From UBA4416 sp048498515 (GTDB lineage Bacteria > Bacteroidota > Bacteroidia > B-17B0 > Aurantibacillaceae): 64,000 bases of DNA. The notes under the pieces are model-generated. The model searched no databases. It saw only the letters and a list, made by a program, of their open reading frames with translations, and was not told the DNA's origin. The DNA lies in the NCBI GenBank assembly GCA_048498515.1, contig JBEHXV010000026.1:3252-67251 (forward strand), written 5' to 3'. Made by a program: the position numbers and the translations under genes. The stretch's first letter is position 1. Each line of letters opens with the position of its first letter. This document shows positions 36,663-45,640 of this stretch, one piece after another.

Positions 36663-36670
36663 CAAAATTA
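36663..36670 (-). promoter_or_regulatory. Promoter -7 element of porU
   Basis: TAATTTTG on the minus strand fits TAnnTTTG, 31 nt upstream of the porU start. The -33 element is weak. Confidence 0.4.
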
Positions 36671-36735
36671 CACTAAAACGACAAAGAAAATAAAATATTG
36701 TTGCATAAAAAGTTTTTATTTTAAAAACAGACTGT

Positions 36736-36743
36736 TATATTTG
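36736..36743 (+). promoter_or_regulatory. Promoter -7 element of the porP/sprF-like gene
   Basis: TATATTTG fits TAnnTTTG, 33 nt before the ATG at 36776. It overlaps an upstream GTG at 36743, which is why that GTG is not taken as the start. Confidence 0.5.
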
Positions 36744-36775
36744 TGTTTAGGAAAAGACTAAGTAAAACAACTTAC

Positions 36776-37729
36776 ATGGCAAGGAAACTTATACTATTAC
36801 TCTCGAATCTCTGTATTATTGGCATTCTACAAGACCTAAAGGCTCAGGATCCTCAGTTTACTCAGTTCTATGCCAACCCATTATACTTAAACCCAGCATT
36901 TGCTGGTACTGCCCGTTGTCCCCGTATTTGCATGAACTACCGTAACCAGTGGCCAAACTTATCGGGAACCTATGTTACCTACAGCGCCTCTTACGACCAG
37001 CATATTGACGCTATTAGCGGTGGATTGGGAGTTATTGTCACACAGGATGACCAGGCCAGGGGAACCCTGAAATCAACCACTGCAGCACTTGTTTACTCTT
37101 ACCTTTTACCTGTAACCCGCGAATTTTCTATCAAAGCCGGCTTGCAGGCAGGTTTCTTTCAAAAAACATTAGACCGTACAAAACTTAACTTTGGCGATAT
37201 GATTGATGCCCGTCGTGGTTTCGTTTGGAACACCAATGAGATCATCCCGGCGCAAAATAAAACCAATCTTGACTTTTCGGCAGGTCTTTTGGGTTATAGC
37301 AAACGTTATTTCATTGGTTTTGCGGCACACCACATTACCCAGCCCGATGAAGGTTTACAAGGCCCATCCAAATTGCCTTTAAAGATCACAGGACATGCCG
37401 GAGCCATTATTCCATTGGAAAAAGGAAATGAATCTTACATCTCTCCAAACGTATTATTCCAGCAACAGCAAAACTTTACACAATTAAACCTTGGGTTGTA
37501 TTTTGTGAAAGGGAATTTCGTGGGTGGTTTATGGTACCGTAACTCCGATGCCTTTATCGTATTAATTGGGGTGCAAACAGATCATTTGAAGGTAGGTTAC
37601 AGTTATGACGTAACCGTATCCAAATTATCGAGCAATACAGCCGGTTCTCACGAGGTTTCTTTGCAAATTCAGTTCGAGTGCCGTCCTAAGAAAAAGAAAT
37701 ACAGAACGATTAGTTGTCCATCTTTCTAA
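36776..37729 (+). CDS. Type IX secretion system membrane protein, PorP/SprF family
   Basis: 317 residues. The ATG at 36776 starts a signal peptide (MARKLILLLSNLCIIGILQD, cleavage after LKA). The mature N-terminus QDPQFTQFYANPLYLNPAFA is the hallmark of PorP/SprF proteins, outer-membrane barrels that pair with surface proteins or with the T9SS core (PorP with PorE/PorK-N). Several paralogues usually exist per genome, so the specific partner cannot be told. Upstream of gldJ and divergent from porU, it belongs to the same secretion/gliding locus. Confidence 0.9.
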   Translation: MARKLILLLSNLCIIGILQDLKAQDPQFTQFYANPLYLNPAFAGTARCPRICMNYRNQWPNLSGTYVTYSASYDQHIDAISGGLGVIVTQDDQARGTLKSTTAALVYSYLLPVTREFSIKAGLQAGFFQKTLDRTKLNFGDMIDARRGFVWNTNEIIPAQNKTNLDFSAGLLGYSKRYFIGFAAHHITQPDEGLQGPSKLPLKITGHAGAIIPLEKGNESYISPNVLFQQQQNFTQLNLGLYFVKGNFVGGLWYRNSDAFIVLIGVQTDHLKVGYSYDVTVSKLSSNTAGSHEVSLQIQFECRPKKKKYRTISCPSF

Positions 37730-37786
37730 AAAATTTGTAACCTTTTCATAAAACTTTCGTTATAGCCTTACATTAAATATCAAAAC

Positions 37787-39433
37787 ATGAACTTTAATTT
37801 CATCAAAAGCCGCAAATCATTAGTAATTATCCTGTCAGCATTAGCTGTATCATGTTCTAATGAACGCTCACCAGTTACCGGTTGGTCATACAACGACCCT
37901 GATAACGGTGGTTTTGAAAAAATGCCTTATGAAGAGCAGGAAACCGGCCCAGGACTGGTGCTGGTTGAAGGTGGTTCTTTCTCCATGGGCCGTAATGAAA
38001 CGGATGTAACCTATGAATGGAACAACGTACCGCGCAGGGTAACCGTTTCTTCCTTCTATATGGATGAAACTGAGGTAAGCAACATGTCTTATTTAGAGTA
38101 CCTGTGGTGGACAGGCCGTGTATTTGGCCCTACATTCCCGGATATTTACCAAAAAGCATTACCTGATACATTGGTTTGGAGAGAGAAATTAGCTTACAAC
38201 GAACCGTATGTAGAATATTATTTACGTCACCCGGCCTACAGGGATTACCCGGTAGTAGGGATCAACTGGTTACAAGCCAATGAGTTTTGTGCCTGGAGAA
38301 CCGACCGTGTGAATGAGTTCATTTTAATTCGTGAAGGTTTACTGGAGCACGTTCCAAACCCTTCCGATCAGGATTACTTTAGTACCGAAGCTTACCTGGC
38401 CGGGAAATGGCAAGGTCAGTTAAAACAAAAATTACCTTCTTTTGATGAACAAAACCCTGAAAGGGATGTGAAAATGGAAGATGGGATCTTTTTACCAAAA
38501 TACCGTTTACCAACCGAAGCTGAGTGGGAATATGCCGCTTATGGCTTAATTGGTAACACCATTGGTGAGCGTATTACCGACAGAAGAATTTACCCTTGGA
38601 ACGGTCACGGTATCCGTAACTCAAACGATAAATACATAGGTCAGATCAATGCTAACTTTGTACGCGGAAGTGGTGATATGATGGGTACTGCAGGATTCCT
38701 GAATGATAACGCCGACGTTACAGCACCGGTTTACTCATACTGGCCAAACGATTATGGTTTGTATAACATGGCCGGTAACGTATCGGAGTGGGTGATGGAT
38801 GTTTACAGAGCTTCTACAGCACAGGATGCGGATGAGTTCCGTCCGTTCCGTGGTAACGTGTTTGTAACACAGGTAAAGGATAGTACAGATGGTACCATTG
38901 CTACTAACATTGATGGCCCTGTATTCCAAAAATTCACTCATAAAGTTAACGTACCTACTGCTCACGGTGTGAGCCAGGAAACATCGGATGTTACCGATTC
39001 AGTACTAACGATCTTAACAAAAGATGCCCAAAACTACAGCAACGCGCCTTCTGATGGTAAATCAGACATTCCCGGCCGTGTAAAATGGAGAGAAGTTAAC
39101 GCTGCTATTTCTTCTGATAACCTGGATGAGCGTCGTAACTACAAAACATCTGATTACATCAGCTACCTTGATGGTGATGTGAACTCCAGTCTTTATTACC
39201 TTGAAGGCGAAGATGCCTATGGTGATAAAGCGGATAAGTTAATGTACGAGTACGCAAGAACATCGTTAATTAACGACAAGGCCCGTGTTTATAAAGGTGG
39301 TAGCTGGAGAGACCGTGCATATTGGTTAAACCCTGGTACCCGTCGTTACCTCGACCAAAGACAAGCTACGGCTTACATCGGATTCCGTTGTGCCATGGTT
39401 AGGCTTGGAAGCCCTGTTGGTTTAGGAAAATAA
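37787..39433 (+). CDS. gldJ: Gliding motility / T9SS lipoprotein GldJ
   Basis: 548 residues with a lipoprotein signal (LSALAVSC, Cys23). The FGE-sulfatase (SUMF1-like) fold is split by an insert: VLVEGGSFSMGRNETD with MDETEVSNMSYLEYLWW, YPVVGINWLQANEFCAWR, LPTEAEWEYAAYGLIG, GLYNMAGNVSEWVMDVYR, then VYKGGSWRDRAYWLNPGTRR and YIGFRCAM at the end. This arrangement matches GldJ, needed for gliding and for stability of T9SS parts in Flavobacterium johnsoniae (where gldJ also sits by murF and por genes). Located in the periplasm or outer-membrane inner leaflet. A terminator follows. Confidence 0.95.
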   Translation: MNFNFIKSRKSLVIILSALAVSCSNERSPVTGWSYNDPDNGGFEKMPYEEQETGPGLVLVEGGSFSMGRNETDVTYEWNNVPRRVTVSSFYMDETEVSNMSYLEYLWWTGRVFGPTFPDIYQKALPDTLVWREKLAYNEPYVEYYLRHPAYRDYPVVGINWLQANEFCAWRTDRVNEFILIREGLLEHVPNPSDQDYFSTEAYLAGKWQGQLKQKLPSFDEQNPERDVKMEDGIFLPKYRLPTEAEWEYAAYGLIGNTIGERITDRRIYPWNGHGIRNSNDKYIGQINANFVRGSGDMMGTAGFLNDNADVTAPVYSYWPNDYGLYNMAGNVSEWVMDVYRASTAQDADEFRPFRGNVFVTQVKDSTDGTIATNIDGPVFQKFTHKVNVPTAHGVSQETSDVTDSVLTILTKDAQNYSNAPSDGKSDIPGRVKWREVNAAISSDNLDERRNYKTSDYISYLDGDVNSSLYYLEGEDAYGDKADKLMYEYARTSLINDKARVYKGGSWRDRAYWLNPGTRRYLDQRQATAYIGFRCAMVRLGSPVGLGK

Positions 39434-39452
39434 TATTGTTGAAAAAATAATC

Positions 39453-39486
39453 AAAGCCTCCCTGAGTAATCGGGGAGGCTTTTTAA
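39453..39486 (+). terminator. Rho-independent terminator after gldJ
   Basis: Stem AAAGCCTCCC / GGGAGGCTTT (39453-39462 and 39473-39482), then a T-run. murF begins 10 nt further on, so murF needs read-through or its own promoter. Confidence 0.82.
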
Positions 39487-39495
39487 TTTTATAGC

Positions 39496-40812
39496 ATGAT
39501 GAACTATAAAAGCACCGAAGAATTATATGCGTTGTTTACCAACTGTAAACAAAAAATAACAACCGATACCAGGAAATTAGAACCGGGTTCCATTTTTTTT
39601 GCTTTAAAGGGAGACAATTTCGACGCGAACACCTTTGCACAAAAAGCCATTGATGGCGGCTGTAGTTATGCCATAGTGGACAACGAATTGGTAGCGAACG
39701 GAACAAGCATATTGCTCGTCAATAATGTATTGGAAAGCCTGCAGCAATTGGCAAAACACCACAGGAAACAGCTGGGCCTGCCGGTAATAGGTATAACCGG
39801 CAGCAACGCTAAAACAACGCATAAGGAGTTGATTAACGCGGTGCTTTCAAAAAAATACAAGGTATATGCTACAAAGGGCAATTTAAATAACCACATTGGC
39901 GTACCCCTTACATTATTGTCGCTAACCGCGGAGCATGAAATTGCCATTATTGAAATGGGCGCGAACCACCAGGGCGAAATTGCTTTGTTGAGCGATTTAT
40001 CCGACCCCGATTATGGGGTGATTACGAATATAGGAAAGGCACACCTCGAGGGTTTTGGAGGGGTAGAAGGGATAAAAAAAGGCAAAAGCGAATTGTATAG
40101 GCAGATTGAAAAGAAAAATGGGCAAATCTTTATAAATGCCGATGATGAAGTGCTGCTTGAACTATCGGGTACTATTCGTAAAATAACCTATGGTATACAA
40201 AGGGAGTACGATGTGTATGGAAATTTGATTGAGAACTCGGAGTTTGTGGAGTTAACATGGAACACAAAAAACAATGAACTTGCCCATCGTCCAGTGGTAA
40301 AAACAAATATGTTTGGCCACTATAATTTCATTAACGTGTTATGCGCCATTTGTATTGGTCATTATTTTAAAGTGGATGAGACCTCTATTAACAAAGCGCT
40401 TGAAGAGTATGTGCCCGAAATGAACCGTTCCCAGGTAAAGAAAACCGAAAACAATACGCTGATACTGGATGCTTATAACGCCAATCCAAGCAGCATGGGC
40501 CTGGCCATAGAAAATTTCGTGAAACAGCCTTTTGAACAAAAATTACTGGTATTGGGCGATATGCTGGAGTTGGGAGAATACAGCTACATGGAGCATGAAA
40601 AAATTATTGAAAAAGTAAAAGATAGCGGGCAGGACGTTGTTTTTGTGGGCAATTTGTTTTACGAATTAAAACATAAATATCCACAATTTGCATTTTATAA
40701 AACAGCCGATGAACTGGCATCATTTTTTGAGCGTTCTAAGGCGTCAAACAGAACAGTGCTAATTAAGGGATCCAGGGGAATTAAGCTCGAAAAAATTGTA
40801 GAGTTTTTGTAA
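39496..40812 (+). CDS. murF: UDP-N-acetylmuramoyl-tripeptide-D-alanyl-D-alanine ligase (MurF)
   Basis: 438 residues, normal for MurF. Adds D-Ala-D-Ala to the UDP-MurNAc-tripeptide in peptidoglycan synthesis, in the cytoplasm. N-terminal domain DTRKLEPGSIFFALKG; ATP loop at 101-108; YATKGNLNNHIGVPLTLL; IIEMGANHQGEI; GYGVITNIGKAHLEGFG equivalent; the Asn-x-x-x-Asn pair NANPSSM; and C-terminal LVLGDMLELG. The ATP loop reads TGSNAKTT, with Ala105 where Mur ligases normally have Gly before the Lys. Two ATG codons stand in tandem at 39496 and 39499. It follows gldJ as in other Bacteroidota. Confidence 0.94.
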   Translation: MMNYKSTEELYALFTNCKQKITTDTRKLEPGSIFFALKGDNFDANTFAQKAIDGGCSYAIVDNELVANGTSILLVNNVLESLQQLAKHHRKQLGLPVIGITGSNAKTTHKELINAVLSKKYKVYATKGNLNNHIGVPLTLLSLTAEHEIAIIEMGANHQGEIALLSDLSDPDYGVITNIGKAHLEGFGGVEGIKKGKSELYRQIEKKNGQIFINADDEVLLELSGTIRKITYGIQREYDVYGNLIENSEFVELTWNTKNNELAHRPVVKTNMFGHYNFINVLCAICIGHYFKVDETSINKALEEYVPEMNRSQVKKTENNTLILDAYNANPSSMGLAIENFVKQPFEQKLLVLGDMLELGEYSYMEHEKIIEKVKDSGQDVVFVGNLFYELKHKYPQFAFYKTADELASFFERSKASNRTVLIKGSRGIKLEKIVEFL

Positions 40813-40855
40813 TTATTTTTCTGTTAAATTATTTAGGTTTCTGTTATGAAATGAT

Positions 40856-40863
40856 TAAATTTG
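40856..40863 (+). promoter_or_regulatory. Promoter -7 element
   Basis: TAAATTTG fits TAnnTTTG, 34 nt before the ATG at 40897; it lies directly after murF, so the exported-protein gene has its own promoter. Confidence 0.45.
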
Positions 40864-40896
40864 TTACAGTTGTTTAATTTAAAAAAAATCAAAATC

Positions 40897-42870
40897 ATGA
40901 AAAAACACTTACTATTAACTACGGGTATATTCGTTTCCGGATTACTTGCGGCCCAGGTTTCCGGGAAAGCATCTCTAAAGATGTCTAAAGTCCCTGCTCA
41001 CCTTCAGACACTTTCTGCAAAAAAATCGGCTGTTGTTACTGATACGTATCAACAATTGCCGTTTGCTGCGGTAGCAAAAACCAAACCAGCTGTTGTCTCT
41101 ACAAAAAGGGTAAACGCAGTTTCTGAATCGGTTATCGGTACTACTAATTACGATTTACAATCAAATGGTAGCGTTGGCGACAGGATCGTTGTAAACGCGG
41201 ATGGTTCAATTGCTGCAGTTTGGACATATGCTACCGACGGAACATATGCTGATCGTGGAACAGGATACAATTATTTTGACGGATCTGCTTGGTACCCAAC
41301 AATACCAACTGCAAGAATTGAGCCTGTTAGAACAGGCTGGGGAAATATTGTGAATACCCGCTCAGGACGTGATGTTGTGATATCTCACGACGGTACAGGA
41401 ACTGTTAAAAAATTAAATGAAACTACACGCCCAGTAAAAGGTACAGGAACCTGGGCAAACAGTACTACCACAATTCCAAATGTTTCAGGTGGTAACTGGT
41501 GGCCAAGAATGGTATCATCTAACCCGCGTGGTGGAGATACTATTTATTCCATCAGCATCAGCTACCCTGTTGCCAACGGTGGAGCTGTTTATAATGGATT
41601 GGATGGAGCTCTTTTATTCTCACGTTCTACCGATGGTGGTGTAACATGGGATATTTCCAATCAAAGTCCTACAGGATATACTTCAACCAACTACAGAGGC
41701 TTTAGCGGAGATGGTTACGCTATTGCAGCTATGGGAAGTACAGTAGCAATTATTGCCGGTGATTCAGGAACAGATTTAACCCTGTCAAAATCAACTGATG
41801 GTGGTGTTACCTGGTTAGCTACAACTGTAATGCAGTTCCCTATCGCATTATGGGACCCAACTACAGTTACTTCAGATATCGATGGTGACTCTGTTGCCGA
41901 TACACTTGAAACCAATGACGGTAACCTTGCTATTGCACTTGATAATTTTGGTAAAGCATATGTTGCTTACGGAAGGATGAAAATTTTAAACGATGCACCT
42001 TCAGCAACTGGTTACAGCTATTTCCCATTCATTGATGGTTTATATGTTTGGTCTGAAGGTATGCCAATGCAAATGGCAGGTTTAAACCCAGGCACAAACT
42101 TCGCGGCTTTCATCCAGGATTTGTATGGTGATAATTATATTTCATTCCCGGCAGTTCCATCTGGATCATGGCCTTTTGGTTTAACAAGAGCTAACTCTTT
42201 AACCTCTTTCCCAAGCATGGCGTTTGATGCATCAAACAATTTATATTTAAGCTACAGCTCTATTGTTGATAGTTTAGTGTCTTTACCTGAGGCAGAAAAA
42301 GTGTTAAGACACGTTTATATAACCAAATCATGCGATGGTGGTGTAAACTGGTCAGATCCTTTGGATTTAGATCCAAACGATCCAAATTTACCTCAAGAAG
42401 GTATTTATGGTTCTATGGCTAAAAACATTAATGGAAATATCCACATCATTTACCAAAGAGATCTTTATGCAGGTAATGGTATCCCGGCAACATCTGGTAC
42501 AAACCCTGATGGGGCGCAAAATGGCGCTGGAAATGATATCGTTTATGTAACGGTACCTACTACCGATATTAGCTGCCCTATTATTACCGGTATTAAAAAT
42601 GAGGTTTCTTCTGTTGCTAATATCAGTTTCTATCCTAGTCCGGCTTCAACTAATGGTACTATTGACGTAGTATTGAAAGAGAACGCTAAGATGGATATTG
42701 TTGTGATGAGCTCTGTTGGACAAACTGTTTTCACAACTTCTGTAAACGGAAACGCAGGCAGCAACAAAATAGATGTTAACTTAACCAACTTAAGCAGTGG
42801 TGTTTATTTCTACCAGGTTAAAATAGCAAATAACCAGGCTATTACTAATAAATTTGTTGTAGGAAAATAA
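40897..42870 (+). CDS. T9SS-exported Asp-box (BNR) propeller-like protein, copy A
   Basis: 657 residues, ATG at 40897 opening a signal peptide (MKKHLLLTTGIFVSGLLAAQ). The central part has Asp-box motifs (SRSTDGGVTWDI, SKSTDGGVTWLA, SCDGGVNWSDP), which mark sialidase-type beta-propellers, but no catalytic residues of a sialidase are evident. The last 80 residues form a T9SS type A sorting domain (ISFYPSPASTNGTIDV, then LSSGVYFYQVKI). Expected on the cell surface or released. It is a tandem paralogue of the next gene, most similar in the sorting domain. Confidence 0.85.
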   Translation: MKKHLLLTTGIFVSGLLAAQVSGKASLKMSKVPAHLQTLSAKKSAVVTDTYQQLPFAAVAKTKPAVVSTKRVNAVSESVIGTTNYDLQSNGSVGDRIVVNADGSIAAVWTYATDGTYADRGTGYNYFDGSAWYPTIPTARIEPVRTGWGNIVNTRSGRDVVISHDGTGTVKKLNETTRPVKGTGTWANSTTTIPNVSGGNWWPRMVSSNPRGGDTIYSISISYPVANGGAVYNGLDGALLFSRSTDGGVTWDISNQSPTGYTSTNYRGFSGDGYAIAAMGSTVAIIAGDSGTDLTLSKSTDGGVTWLATTVMQFPIALWDPTTVTSDIDGDSVADTLETNDGNLAIALDNFGKAYVAYGRMKILNDAPSATGYSYFPFIDGLYVWSEGMPMQMAGLNPGTNFAAFIQDLYGDNYISFPAVPSGSWPFGLTRANSLTSFPSMAFDASNNLYLSYSSIVDSLVSLPEAEKVLRHVYITKSCDGGVNWSDPLDLDPNDPNLPQEGIYGSMAKNINGNIHIIYQRDLYAGNGIPATSGTNPDGAQNGAGNDIVYVTVPTTDISCPIITGIKNEVSSVANISFYPSPASTNGTIDVVLKENAKMDIVVMSSVGQTVFTTSVNGNAGSNKIDVNLTNLSSGVYFYQVKIANNQAITNKFVVGK

Positions 42871-42887
42871 TTATCTTTAAGTACGTG

Positions 42888-42927
42888 AAAAAAGCCCTTC
42901 GCCAGCTGGCGAAGGGCTTTTTTTTTG
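42888..42927 (+). terminator. Rho-independent terminator (perfect palindrome)
   Basis: The 36-nt stretch 42888-42923 is fully palindromic (half GCCCTTCGCCAG plus A/T tracts), followed by more T. It separates the two tandem Asp-box genes. Confidence 0.9.
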
Positions 42928-42971
42928 GTCAATATCATAGGGAGCAGGACAGTTTTTAGACAAAAAATGAG

Positions 42972-42979
42972 TATGTTTG
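42972..42979 (+). promoter_or_regulatory. Promoter -7 element
   Basis: TATGTTTG fits TAnnTTTG, 39 nt before the ATG at 43018, after the terminator of the preceding gene. Confidence 0.45.
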
Positions 42980-43017
42980 TTAGAAGTGTTTAATTTTTTA
43001 AAGCCAAATTTAATGTC

Positions 43018-44961
43018 ATGAAGAAACCATTACTTTTTACTACAGGCATCCTTATTACAGGAATGCTTGGTGCACAGGTAGCATCGAGAAAAGCCGCAAA
43101 AATACCAGCCAACCTTGCTAATACAGCAATGCTAAGAAGCAAAAATGTGGGAGATAACAACCCGGTAAATTTATCTGCAGGGGTAAAAGAAAAGGTTGCT
43201 AAATCAAAACGTGTATCAGCTACAAATTCAACCGTTATTGGTACTTCATATTATGATCTGCAAACCAACAGCAGTGTTGGCGACAGGGTATTTGTAAACC
43301 GCGATGGCACTATTGGGGCTGTTTGGACCATGGAACCGGTTTCGGGAAATACAGCTTACCCAAACCGCGGTACAGGATATGCTTATTTTGATGGTTCGGC
43401 CTGGTCGGCTGCTCCAACTGCAAGAATTGAGAATGTAAGGGTAGGCTGGGGAAATATTGTTCAAAGCCGTTCAGGAAGAGAGATTGTGATTACTCACGGA
43501 GCCAATGCTGCGGGAAAAATGAACATGGCTTCAAGGCCTGCGAAAGGTACAGGAGCCTGGACCAACAATATCAATGCCGTGGCAACGGCAACTACCGGAG
43601 GCAACTTTTGGCCAAGAATGGTAACTGCCTGGGCCGGTGGTAGCGATACGATCTATAGCATTGCTTTAACGTATCCTACAGCATCGGGTGGTTCGGTATA
43701 CCATGCACTGGATGGGGCCATCGTGTTCTCCCGTTCAACAGATGCTGGTATGAGCTGGGATATTAATAATGCCATTCCTACAGGCCTGGATACATCGCGT
43801 TTCAGGGGCTTTGGTGGCGACGCTTACGCTATAGCGGCAAGAGGTGCTACAGTAGCAGTTCTTGGAGGCGATTCGGACAAAGACCTTACGCTTTCCAAAT
43901 CGATTGATGGCGGTGTGACCTGGACAAAAACAACAATTTTGAAATTCCCGATAAAAAAATGGGATTGGACAATAATAAGCAGTGATATTAATAACGACAA
44001 TATAGCTGATACCTTGGATACAAACGACGGAACTTTCGCGCTTGGCCTAGATAACAACGGGATGGCTTACGCTTTTTATGGTTCAATGAGAATTTTAAAC
44101 GATGCGCCTTCAACAAGCGGGTACAGCTATTTTCCTTATACCGATGGCCTAATGATGTGGAACGAAACCATGCCTGCCGACTTGGGCGGTACTTTGGTTG
44201 CTGAAATTGAAGACCTGGGTGGAGATGGTGTTATTAATCTTCCTTCTCCTACCGTTGCTACCGACCTTCCTTTCGGAAGATTCGGAAACTCCCTCACGTC
44301 TTTCCCAAGCGTGGCCTTTGACGCGCAAAATAATATGTACCTTTCATACGCCTCAATTGTTGATGGTTTGCTATCATTGTCAAATTCAGAAAAAGTATTA
44401 AGACATACCTATATTATTAAATCATGCGATGGTGGCGTTAACTGGACCAATCCCCTGGATTTAGTTGGTGCGCCGGGAGGAATAGATTATGAGGGCGTTT
44501 ATGGGTCGATGGCAAAAACGGTTGATGCCAGCGTGCACATCGTTTTCCAGCGCGATCTTTTCTGCGGATTTGGTGTACCTCCAACTTCGGGTACCAGCCC
44601 TGATGCTGAGAACATTGATGGAGAGAACGAGTTTGTGTATGTAAATGTACCAACGGTTGATTTAACCTGCACAAGCGTAACAGGTATTAAAGATGCTTCG
44701 TCGGTTGCGTCTTTAAGTTTTTATCCAAACCCTGCATCTACTAACGGAACCATTGACGTAAACTTAAAAGAGAACGCTAAAATGGATATTACCGTTATGA
44801 ACTCTGTAGGTCAAGCATTGTATACAACAACTGTAAACGGAAACGCCGGTAGCAACAAGGTAGATGTTAATTTAAGCAACTTAAGCAGCGGTATTTATTT
44901 TTATCAGGTTAAAATTGCCAACAATAAAACCATTACCAACAAATTTGTTGTAGGTAAATAA
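43018..44961 (+). CDS. T9SS-exported Asp-box (BNR) propeller-like protein, copy B
   Basis: 647 residues with a signal peptide (MKKPLLFTTGILITGMLGAQ). It follows copy A segment by segment: VIGTSYYDLQTNSSVGDRV, Asp boxes (SRSTDAGMSWDI, SKSIDGGVTWTK, SCDGGVNWTNP), and a T9SS sorting domain (LSFYPNPASTNGTIDV, LSSGIYFYQVKI, ending NKFVVGK as in copy A). Own promoter and terminator, so the duplicated genes are regulated apart. Ligand or substrate unknown. Confidence 0.85.
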   Translation: MKKPLLFTTGILITGMLGAQVASRKAAKIPANLANTAMLRSKNVGDNNPVNLSAGVKEKVAKSKRVSATNSTVIGTSYYDLQTNSSVGDRVFVNRDGTIGAVWTMEPVSGNTAYPNRGTGYAYFDGSAWSAAPTARIENVRVGWGNIVQSRSGREIVITHGANAAGKMNMASRPAKGTGAWTNNINAVATATTGGNFWPRMVTAWAGGSDTIYSIALTYPTASGGSVYHALDGAIVFSRSTDAGMSWDINNAIPTGLDTSRFRGFGGDAYAIAARGATVAVLGGDSDKDLTLSKSIDGGVTWTKTTILKFPIKKWDWTIISSDINNDNIADTLDTNDGTFALGLDNNGMAYAFYGSMRILNDAPSTSGYSYFPYTDGLMMWNETMPADLGGTLVAEIEDLGGDGVINLPSPTVATDLPFGRFGNSLTSFPSVAFDAQNNMYLSYASIVDGLLSLSNSEKVLRHTYIIKSCDGGVNWTNPLDLVGAPGGIDYEGVYGSMAKTVDASVHIVFQRDLFCGFGVPPTSGTSPDAENIDGENEFVYVNVPTVDLTCTSVTGIKDASSVASLSFYPNPASTNGTIDVNLKENAKMDITVMNSVGQALYTTTVNGNAGSNKVDVNLSNLSSGIYFYQVKIANNKTITNKFVVGK

Positions 44962-44978
44962 TTTTGAGATTCAATAAT

Positions 44979-45017
44979 AAAAAAGGCTGTCACGATTTAT
45001 TGTGACAGCCTTTTTTA
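44979..45017 (+). terminator. Rho-independent terminator
   Basis: Perfect 15-bp stem AAAAAAGGCTGTCAC / GTGACAGCCTTTTTT with an 8-nt loop after copy B of the Asp-box genes. Confidence 0.9.
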
Positions 45018-45072
45018 TGCGATTTTATGAATACAGGATGAAATAATAGTTAATATCTGCAATATTACATAT

Positions 45073-45140
45073 GACCCCAATGGGGTCGAATAATAATCAA
45101 TACCTTATCTTTCTATTCATATTAAGTCCCTCCGGGACTT
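45073..45140. repeat. Pair of short palindromes in an intergenic region
   Basis: GACCCCA-A-TGGGGTC (45073-45087) and AAGTCCC-TCC-GGGACTT (45124-45140) lie between convergent genes. Such GC-rich short palindromes in AT-rich gaps are frequent in Bacteroidota (from memory); function unknown. Confidence 0.45.
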
Positions 45141-45205
45141 TAACGCACGGAATTTACACACTCTGTGCTCTCTGGATCTTTGTGGTGAAAAACAGGGATG
45201 ATAAA

Positions 45206-45640
45206 CTAGCCTTCAAATTCAATTTTTGTATGCGTACCATCGCAATAGGGTTTGTTGGCCGATGAGCCGCAACGGCAAAACGCGGTTACTTTATTTTTAT
45301 GATGCTCGGTACCATCGTTGGCTTTTACCGAAAGATTGCCGTACACCAAAAGCGGACCATTAGGCATTACTTCCACAATGCTTTCAGCGTTCACGTCTTT
45401 ATTATCTTCCTGCTCATTGTTCATGTAATAACTTAAAGCGCCCGAAGGACATTTTTTTATTTGTTGAATGATGCGTTCCGTTGTAGCCGCTTCGGGTTTT
45501 ATCCAAGGCTTTTCGGCAGGGTTAAACACAGCTCTTAAGGCATCATTTCCTTTCCAGCAAAGGGTAGAGTGAATGCAGGTGGCTGGTTTCCATACAATGG
45601 TTACTTCGCCGTTGGTGTAATGCTTTGTAATATCTTTCAT
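45206..45640 (-). CDS. Fusion of a divergent 4Fe-4S domain (YjdI-like) and a CDGSH iron-sulfur domain
   Basis: 144 residues, cytoplasmic. Residues about 5-75 (GEVTIVWKPATCIHSTLC, then KKCPSGALSYY) match the Fer4_19/YjdI divergent 4Fe-4S domain. Residues about 115-144 hold a CDGSH motif (FCRCGSSANKPYCDGTH) with the three Cys and one His that bind a 2Fe-2S cluster. Such proteins are probably electron carriers or redox sensors. The start overlaps the stop of the OsmC gene by 4 nt (ATGA 45637-45640), so it is last in a redox/stress operon. Confidence 0.88.
   Translation of the reverse strand: MKDITKHYTNGEVTIVWKPATCIHSTLCWKGNDALRAVFNPAEKPWIKPEAATTERIIQQIKKCPSGALSYYMNNEQEDNKDVNAESIVEVMPNGPLLVYGNLSVKANDGTEHHKNKVTAFCRCGSSANKPYCDGTHTKIEFEG

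Noticed and set aside
36743..36775. GTG start 11 codons upstream of the porP/sprF-like gene
   Set aside because: The GTG is part of the TAnnTTTG promoter element and would put the signal peptide inside the protein.
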